The notes under the pieces: generated by a model
What the model was told of the DNA's origin: nothing
Seen by the model: the letters and a program-made list of their open reading frames with translations, nothing else
Databases searched by the model: none
Shown here: in pieces, positions 58,901-64,000 of the stretch
How the letters are laid out: every line of letters starts with the position of its first letter
Numbering within the stretch: position 1 is the stretch's first letter
Origin: Bacteroidales bacterium
GTDB lineage: Bacteria; Bacteroidota; Bacteroidia; Bacteroidales; G3-4614
Reading direction: 5' to 3'
DNA: 64,000 nt
NCBI GenBank assembly: GCA_015061035.1
Contig: SUXK01000001.1
Coordinates: 124,001-188,000, forward strand
Made by a program: the position numbers and the translations under genes

Positions 58901-59632
58901 TGTGCCGTGTCCGTAGTCATCTCTAATATTGCTATTACCAGCAATGTCATTAGTTGCAAAGTTCCATCCGTGAATAATATCGTTAGCATCACCATCACCA
59001 TCGCAGTCGGCATATCCGCACCATAAATGGTCACTTAAATCATAATGTTCAAAGTTGGTACCCGAATCTAAAACTGCAACAACAACATTCTTTCCTGTGT
59101 AGCCTAACTTCCAAACATCGTCAGCATTAACTTGTAGGACGTGAGGTGTGGCATTGGAGTTGTTTGCGAGAGTTTCAGTCAAACCCTCATCCTCAAAATT
59201 GTCGCATATAAGGGTTACTTCTTTGTTTAATCCAATAATTTCAATCTCTTCAATTAAAGAGAGAGCCTCAATAACTTCTTTTTTTGCATCGCAACATATT
59301 GAGTTAGAAAGCCAATGACAACTGATGTTCGCTACGCGATTTATCTTCTCTTCGCTTTTGAGTAGTTCAAGAATGTTCCGTTGCGACTTTTGTGAATGAT
59401 TTTTAAGTTCGCTAATAATAACATTCTTTTTTATTTCGGCATTTTTAATGAGTAGAGTTTTAGATTTTAACCCTTTTTTATCTATTTGCGATTTAAAAAC
59501 GATATTAATGCTTATCATATCGTTGCTACTTTGCATCATTATTTGTTGGAGTTCTTGCTCAATCTTAGGTTGGGCTACAATAATAGAAGATAAAAATAGC
59601 GAAAACGCTATTATAAAAACATGCTTTTTCAT
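55997..59632 (-). CDS. Subtilisin-like S8 serine peptidase with FN3 domain and T9SS-type sorting domain
   Basis: VAVLDSGTNFEH, DDYGHGTHCAGIV, SGTSQATPCVAGVMA; C-terminus WIYNVSGMCIHNS...GKYNKGIYIVRVKDSNGIKMQKIYLK. Confidence 0.93.
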   Translation of the reverse strand: MKKHVFIIAFSLFLSSIIVAQPKIEQELQQIMMQSSNDMISINIVFKSQIDKKGLKSKTLLIKNAEIKKNVIISELKNHSQKSQRNILELLKSEEKINRVANISCHWLSNSICCDAKKEVIEALSLIEEIEIIGLNKEVTLICDNFEDEGLTETLANNSNATPHVLQVNADDVWKLGYTGKNVVVAVLDSGTNFEHYDLSDHLWCGYADCDGDGDANDIIHGWNFATNDIAGNSNIRDDYGHGTHCAGIVCGDGSSGNTTGIAPDASLMTLKIVNRSGGGTPEQMIRGVEFAVENGADILSMSLGFKNHQIGDAAKASLRKTFENVLEAGVIVCAAAGNDGNNSGVPNNIDIPASCPPPYIHEDQMENSGGVSSIVCVGAVDSNDDYASFSSQGPSTWQGSEWNDYPFDDNNIGLIRPDIVAPGNMIYSLKHDTNNKYKFNSGTSQATPCVAGVMALMLEKNPNLTPSEICEIIENTAIKLSDKKNNLTGSGRIDALNAINGIENSIEKPFVKLTEFTPAKANQGALDVCLTIKNFGKGNSGESTTATLSTDDNYITINDATKSLGIINSNEEKEIIFSLNISSATPNGHNLFLKLTTTDEELVWNDEIVIKIDAEPKIVFNSKSIETIEAGEDVWFDVELINNGTIATTDKSSVTISSTSPYVNFIKNINEINAIEVGGKESVSFGVNIDKSITDNATVNFDIYTTPNNFTHVKDIIYEFETEKNEYGYYDDGLCGWTTFDASDDSRDHPWWHSSNYVSHHVESIGDVFSGKSCLISETYCQASLIEYSVPVDNYLVSPKIRATKDSKFSFRIRTDNIFYKGQHFGVAISESENNSADCFTTIQEWIINDISGSEWQEYTIDLSEYDGKDIYVAIRNFFTEQEWQLLSNGFDLYLLLVDDAKFESVIDISDNFKYNNYSYFSVKVKSDPIPAPSNITATAIDDKSIMLSWDAVANVQSYNIYNSDGELITTVNGVTQFTNTNLKPNTEYYYKISSVYNGSESELSDWVYATTKKADYNIAIKSVAYNETMAIGENEIEITFINDGKYDQQARSTITLSSDDEYITIVTNSVNLNALNVDEEAIKVFTISLNEIPPFDYKVNLNANITQKFEPFLSWDCPFTLIPNTATGIEESENIEEPLFTIVNGEVLTINGIEGNAQIWIYNVSGMCIHNSTCNNSSLTVNIGKYNKGIYIVRVKDSNGIKMQKIYLK

Positions 59633-59762
59633 AGTGATTATATTTGGGTAGCGAAGTTACTTAAAAAAAAGCAAAAAGGCAATTTTGTAGAGGAAAATAG
59701 AAATTAACAATTTTAAAATAAATATTTCATTTGGTTAACAAAAATAGAAGATAATTTTTAAT

Positions 59763-59770
59763 TATTTTTG
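59763..59770 (+). promoter_or_regulatory. Bacteroidetes -7 element
   Basis: TATTTTTG upstream of 59832 ORF. Confidence 0.4.
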
Positions 59771-59831
59771 TGCATTAAACAAATCCATAAGGATAAGCGT
59801 TTTTAGTTTGTGATATTTAAAATAAAACAAT

Positions 59832-60467
59832 ATGAAAAGATTAACAACCCTATTAATGATGATGGTCGTGTTTCTCTCTCTAACAATCACATCTTGTCAG
59901 AAAGATCCCGACTTTGATGAACTCTCAACAGAGTTTGTGACCTATACCGATTACGATAAGTCAGTCAATTTTTCATCGTTTTCAACCTTTTATATATCAG
60001 ACACAATAAAGGTTTTGTCGGGAAAAGTTGCGAATTGGTATGATGAAAATGCCCAAACATTAATAAATACATTTGCCAGCAACATGAAGGATAGAGGGTA
60101 TGTGCAGTTGAGTAAAGCCGACAGAGAGAGTGCCGATTTGGGTATCCAATTAAGTTATGTTGAGAGTTCATACTACTTTACCGATTACTATTCGCCTTAT
60201 TATTGGTATGATTGGTGGTGGGGATATAACTATTGGCCAGGATGGGGACCAATGTATCCATATCCAGCATACGCAGTGACATATCGTTATGATATAGGAT
60301 CACTATTGGGTGAGATGATTTGGATAAACAGAGAGAAAGAGAAACTGCACCAAATATGGAGTATGTGTGTAGGAGGAACAATGAGTGGTTCAACTCGTTC
60401 AGATATAAACAATGCTAAACGTGGAATAAATCAGGCATTTACACAATCTCCTTATATTAAAAAGTAG
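59832..60467 (+). CDS. DUF4136-like lipoprotein
   Basis: Lipobox ITSC; DYDKSVNFSSFSTFYISD; WWWGYNYWPGWGP. Confidence 0.8.
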   Translation: MKRLTTLLMMMVVFLSLTITSCQKDPDFDELSTEFVTYTDYDKSVNFSSFSTFYISDTIKVLSGKVANWYDENAQTLINTFASNMKDRGYVQLSKADRESADLGIQLSYVESSYYFTDYYSPYYWYDWWWGYNYWPGWGPMYPYPAYAVTYRYDIGSLLGEMIWINREKEKLHQIWSMCVGGTMSGSTRSDINNAKRGINQAFTQSPYIKK

Positions 60468-60489
60468 AACAATATAAAATAGAACTATT

Positions 60490-61119
60490 ATGAAAATCAT
60501 AAATAAAATAATAATATCTGCACTACTATTGGTATCGATGCTATTTGTTTCTCCAACAGCAAAAGCACAAATAACAGATAATGGTTATCTTGATATAGAT
60601 TGGCAGTTTAATATTCCTATAAATACAAACTTTGCCGATAAGGCAGCAGGTTGGGGTATGTCTTTAGATGGAGGTTACTATTTGACTGACAATGTTGGAA
60701 TAGGAGCCTTTATGACATATAGTACAAATAATCAATATATTGAAAGACAGACTTTAATGTTGAATGAGACTTCGGCTCTTACAACCGATCAGCAGCACTC
60801 AATATTTCAATTACCATTTGGAGTGTCGGTGCGTTATCGTTTTATCCCCGATGCAATAGTAAAACCCTATTTGGCTGTAAAATTAGGCCCAGAATTTTCA
60901 AAAGTTTCATCGTACTACAACTCATTTACATCAAGAGATAAAAGTTGGGGATTTTATGTGTGTCCTGAAGTTGGAACAACCATCTACTTTACCTCAAGTC
61001 AGACAGTGGGATTGCATGTTGCACTCTATTATAGTTACGCAACCAACAAATCAGATGTCTTGATATATAGTGTAAAAGGACTAAATAATGCAGGATTTAG
61101 ATTAGGATTGTCGTTCTAA
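60490..61119 (+). CDS. Outer membrane beta-barrel protein
   Basis: Signal peptide; GWGMSLDGGYYLTDNVGIGAFMTYS; terminal GFRLGLSF. Confidence 0.75.
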   Translation: MKIINKIIISALLLVSMLFVSPTAKAQITDNGYLDIDWQFNIPINTNFADKAAGWGMSLDGGYYLTDNVGIGAFMTYSTNNQYIERQTLMLNETSALTTDQQHSIFQLPFGVSVRYRFIPDAIVKPYLAVKLGPEFSKVSSYYNSFTSRDKSWGFYVCPEVGTTIYFTSSQTVGLHVALYYSYATNKSDVLIYSVKGLNNAGFRLGLSF

Positions 61120-61230
61120 ATTTCGTGAATATAAACTTGAATATGCCATTTGATTTTCTTTCAGACTCTCGAATGGCATATTTTTTAAAAGTTTTTTACA
61201 TCTTCTCTTGCATAAGAGAAAAATAATGAC

Positions 61231-61238
61231 TACCTTTG
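61231..61238 (+). promoter_or_regulatory. Bacteroidetes -7 element of tRNA-Met
   Basis: TACCTTTG 16 nt upstream of tRNA. Confidence 0.6.
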
Positions 61239-61254
61239 CAACCGCAAAAAGGAT

Positions 61255-61328
61255 GGCGGGATAGCTCAGTTGGTTAGAGCGTCGGATTCATAACCCGGAG
61301 GTCACGAGTTCAATTCTCGTTCCCGCTA
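61255..61328 (+). tRNA. tRNA-Met (CAT)
   Basis: Acceptor GGCGGGA/TCCCGCT, anticodon loop with CAT, T-arm AGTTCAATTCT. Confidence 0.95.
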
Positions 61329-61380
61329 CAGAGGAAAGGTTGTCATTTGGCAACCTTTTTTTTTATTTCTCTAAAAATGT

Positions 61381-61388
61381 TATATTTG
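61381..61388 (+). promoter_or_regulatory. Bacteroidetes -7 element
   Basis: TATATTTG upstream of 61439 ORF. Confidence 0.5.
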
Positions 61389-61438
61389 CACATAAATAAC
61401 GCACGGTAATAAGCAGGTGCTAAAGTTTAACAATAAAT

Positions 61439-62086
61439 ATGAAAAAGAAGATAATAATATCGCTACTGCTAATAACTCTAACCTTTTTGCCTATCTCGGC
61501 AAAAACATTCTCGTTTGGAGTAAAAGGCGGAGTGACACTATCAACGTTGTCGTTTAAAGGTGACTTTGCCGATAACTTTACATCAGACAATAGAGCAGGA
61601 TTCTTTGTAGGTCCTATGCTTAATGCAAAGTTGCCTTTGGGATTTAATATCGATGCCGCAGTGATGTATGCACGAGAAACAGTAAACTACGACAATGAAC
61701 AAGGAGGAACCTCAGACAACCGCAATCTTATAGATGTGCCTCTGAATTTAAGATGGCAAGTGTCTTTGGCAAATGTGATTGGAATATATCTTTCGGCAGG
61801 TCCCGACTTCTCTTTTAACGTAGGAGATATAGATAATATTGAAAATTTTATAAAGGGTTCGTTAGATCAACAAGGCGTAGATTCATCCTCTTTAGAGTCG
61901 CAAACTAAAACGCTCTCTATGGGAGTAGGTGTGGGAGCAGGAGTAGTTTTGTTTAATCATTTGAATATAGGATTTAACTATATTATTCCTCTTGATTATA
62001 CTTATAAATATGTTTTAGAAGACAAGGGAATGGAGTTCTCGTCAAAAGCAAAACGTTGGCAAATATCAGCAGCATATATATTTTAA
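61439..62086 (+). CDS. Porin-family/PorT-like outer membrane beta-barrel protein
   Basis: Signal peptide; FSFGVKGGVTLSTLSFKGDF; terminal RWQISAAYIF. Confidence 0.8.
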   Translation: MKKKIIISLLLITLTFLPISAKTFSFGVKGGVTLSTLSFKGDFADNFTSDNRAGFFVGPMLNAKLPLGFNIDAAVMYARETVNYDNEQGGTSDNRNLIDVPLNLRWQVSLANVIGIYLSAGPDFSFNVGDIDNIENFIKGSLDQQGVDSSSLESQTKTLSMGVGVGAGVVLFNHLNIGFNYIIPLDYTYKYVLEDKGMEFSSKAKRWQISAAYIF

Positions 62087-62099
62087 TAGATAATGGATT

Positions 62100-62594
62100 A
62101 TGAAAAAAATAGTTTTAGCAATAATTGTGGCAGTGGTAGGGTTGAGTATCTTTTCTTCGTGTGGTGACTCCGATGATAACTCAAATATGTATAATTGGAA
62201 AGACGTATGGTATGCCTTTGATATGGTAGAGGATGCAACCTCTCTAAAAGGACTACATGTTGATATAACTTACGTTGACAGAGTTGCCCTTGAGCGTCAA
62301 TATGATTATAAAGGTTTTGGCCAATGGGATACAATATTTACACGCCTACCATGGGGATTTATACCCCGAATGAAGGCAACAATAATTCAACCCGAAGATG
62401 TAGTATTTACAGAGAGCGATTTTCCTGCAGTAATTCATCTTAAGATGGGAATATCAGAAGGGGATCAACTTCCAGTCCGTTTAGAGGTAACTGAGGAGTT
62501 TGAAACACTTTCAGATTTTACAAAATATATAAACGATAAGGCGAAGAAAACCTATAAGATATATCCAGCCTCTACTGAGATTGAAAAAGAGTAA
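62100..62594 (+). CDS. Hypothetical lipoprotein
   Basis: Signal peptide with lipobox FSSCGDSDD. Confidence 0.7.
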   Translation: MKKIVLAIIVAVVGLSIFSSCGDSDDNSNMYNWKDVWYAFDMVEDATSLKGLHVDITYVDRVALERQYDYKGFGQWDTIFTRLPWGFIPRMKATIIQPEDVVFTESDFPAVIHLKMGISEGDQLPVRLEVTEEFETLSDFTKYINDKAKKTYKIYPASTEIEKE

Positions 62595-62610
62595 TTCTTT
62601 AATTATATGT

Positions 62611-62647
62611 AAAAATACGGATTGTCTTTAAAACAATCCGTATTTTT
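62611..62647 (+). terminator. Intrinsic terminator
   Basis: AAAAATACGGATTGT-ctttaaa-ACAATCCGTATTTTT. Confidence 0.85.
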
Positions 62648-62712
62648 TTATATCTGTTTTAAAACCTGTTGAAATTGTTCAGACTTTAAAATAAGTCTTT
62701 TAATATTGATCT

Positions 62713-63546
62713 CTATTGTTGCCCATTATTAATGGCGTCAAGTTTAAGTTGGGCTTTTTGAAGACCTTTTTCGGCAGCCTTACCATACCACTCTTTAGCC
62801 TTCTCAATATCACCTTTGGTAACGGCACTCTCTCCTAAATAGAACTGGGCATCAACGCAACCATCTTCGGCGGCTTTGTTAATCCATATCATAGCCGAGT
62901 CGGCATTTTGGGTAATGCCACCCCTGCCAATCATATACATTTGTCCCAAATAGAATTCAGCATTAGGATAACCTAAGGCAGCGGCTTTTCTCCAAAGTTC
63001 AGCCGTCTTTAAAGTATTTGTTTGAACACCTTGTCCTCTGCTATTATACATACCTCCAAGGAAGAACATTGCTTTGGCATCGTTTTGCTCTACAGCCATT
63101 TCGAACCATTTTGCCGCTTTAGTATAGTCGCGTGGAATACCTTTGCCTCTGTAATACATCTCTCCAAGATCTGATTGAGCAGTAGCGTAGCCATTGTTTG
63201 CCGATTTCTCATACCAAGCAGCCGCTTCGGGGTAACTCTTGTGAACACCTCTTCCCGAGTAGTATAGTGAACCAATAATATATTGAGCCTCTGCGCTATT
63301 GTTATTTGCGGCTTCGGTGTAGCACTCCAATGCTTTGGCAAAATCGGCGTGAGTCATACCCAAACCATCAAGATACATATCTCCTAAAAGAATCTTTGCA
63401 TTGTTGCAATCGGGTAGTTGTTGAGCAATAGTTAATGCGGTTTTGTAGTCGCCACTATCAAATGCACTTTTTGCCTCTTCGTAAGTTTGGGCATAACCAT
63501 TAACAGCAGTCAATAACAGGATTGACATCAAAATAAAAATTTTCAT
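62713..63546 (-). CDS. Sel1-repeat (SEL1-like TPR) protein
   Basis: Repeated AKALECYTEAANNNSAEAQYIIGSLYYSGRGV units. Confidence 0.92.
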   Translation of the reverse strand: MKIFILMSILLLTAVNGYAQTYEEAKSAFDSGDYKTALTIAQQLPDCNNAKILLGDMYLDGLGMTHADFAKALECYTEAANNNSAEAQYIIGSLYYSGRGVHKSYPEAAAWYEKSANNGYATAQSDLGEMYYRGKGIPRDYTKAAKWFEMAVEQNDAKAMFFLGGMYNSRGQGVQTNTLKTAELWRKAAALGYPNAEFYLGQMYMIGRGGITQNADSAMIWINKAAEDGCVDAQFYLGESAVTKGDIEKAKEWYGKAAEKGLQKAQLKLDAINNGQQ

Positions 63547-63557
63547 AATCAGTCTCT

Positions 63558-64000
63558 TTAAAAATATTCAGCATCAATAAACTTAATACCATGCTTATCT
63601 TTTTCCGACATAATAATATTCATGCCCTCAATTGGCCATTCAATACCTAAATCCTTGTCATCAAAAGAGATAGTAATCTCTTCTTTAGGGGCATAAACAT
63701 TGTCAACCTTGTAAGCAAAGGTTGCACTCTCCGAAACAACTAAAAAACCATGAGCAAAACCACGAGGGATGAACAGCATCTTTTTGTTTTCATCCGATAG
63801 TTCTACCATAACATGTTTTCCAAAGGTTGGAGACTCTTTTCTTAAATCAACGGCTACATCAATAACCTTACCTGATAATACCCAAACCATTTTTGCTTGA
63901 GAATAATCTCCTTTCTGGTAGTGCAGACCTCTTAAAACTCCTCTTGACGATAGTGATTGATTGTCCTGAATAAAATCAACCGTTCCAATCTCTTTGTCGA
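63558..64000 (-). CDS. rfbC: dTDP-4-dehydrorhamnose 3,5-epimerase (5' end beyond window)
   Basis: SSRGVLRGLHYQKGDYSQAKMVWVLSGKVIDVAVDLRKESPTFG, FIPRGFAHGFLVVSE; frame open to window edge. Confidence 0.93.
   Translation of the reverse strand, partial: DKEIGTVDFIQDNQSLSSRGVLRGLHYQKGDYSQAKMVWVLSGKVIDVAVDLRKESPTFGKHVMVELSDENKKMLFIPRGFAHGFLVVSESATFAYKVDNVYAPKEEITISFDDKDLGIEWPIEGMNIIMSEKDKHGIKFIDAEYF

Overview
AT-rich Bacteroidales-type chromosome segment of about 64 kb. It is mostly housekeeping and envelope genes: three GT2 glycosyltransferases, fabD, nifJ, ung, a complete nqrABCDEF operon, dsbD, zapA, rny, ricT, gldH, rsmD, cls, recG and ispD. It also carries T9SS-type secreted proteins and three tRNAs (Lys-CTT, Arg-CCG, Met-CAT). 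The main accessory feature, at about 23.67-28.23 kb, is a type VI-B-like CRISPR-Cas13 locus. It encodes a 1057-aa Cas13b-like effector on the minus strand, with RxxxxH HEPN motifs at R112-H117 and R1018-H1023. Convergent to it lie two tandem leader+array units with 36-nt GTTG...CAAC repeats: a decayed array (3 repeats) and a longer array (7 repeats). No cas1/cas2 or recognisable csx27/csx28 lies beside it. Hand comparison of intergenic sequence also found: (i) a dispersed ~85-nt repeat with covarying stems, present inside both CRISPR leaders and at two loci (plus one truncated copy) near 11.5 and 13.6 kb; (ii) a possible attenuator-like RNA upstream of an FN3 lipoprotein; (iii) a DR-like 10-mer next to a palindrome in the cas13b upstream region; (iv) 9-bp tandem iterons at three intergenic sites; and (v) a tandem pair of chimeric lipoprotein genes. 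All family assignments are from motif recognition, with no database search.
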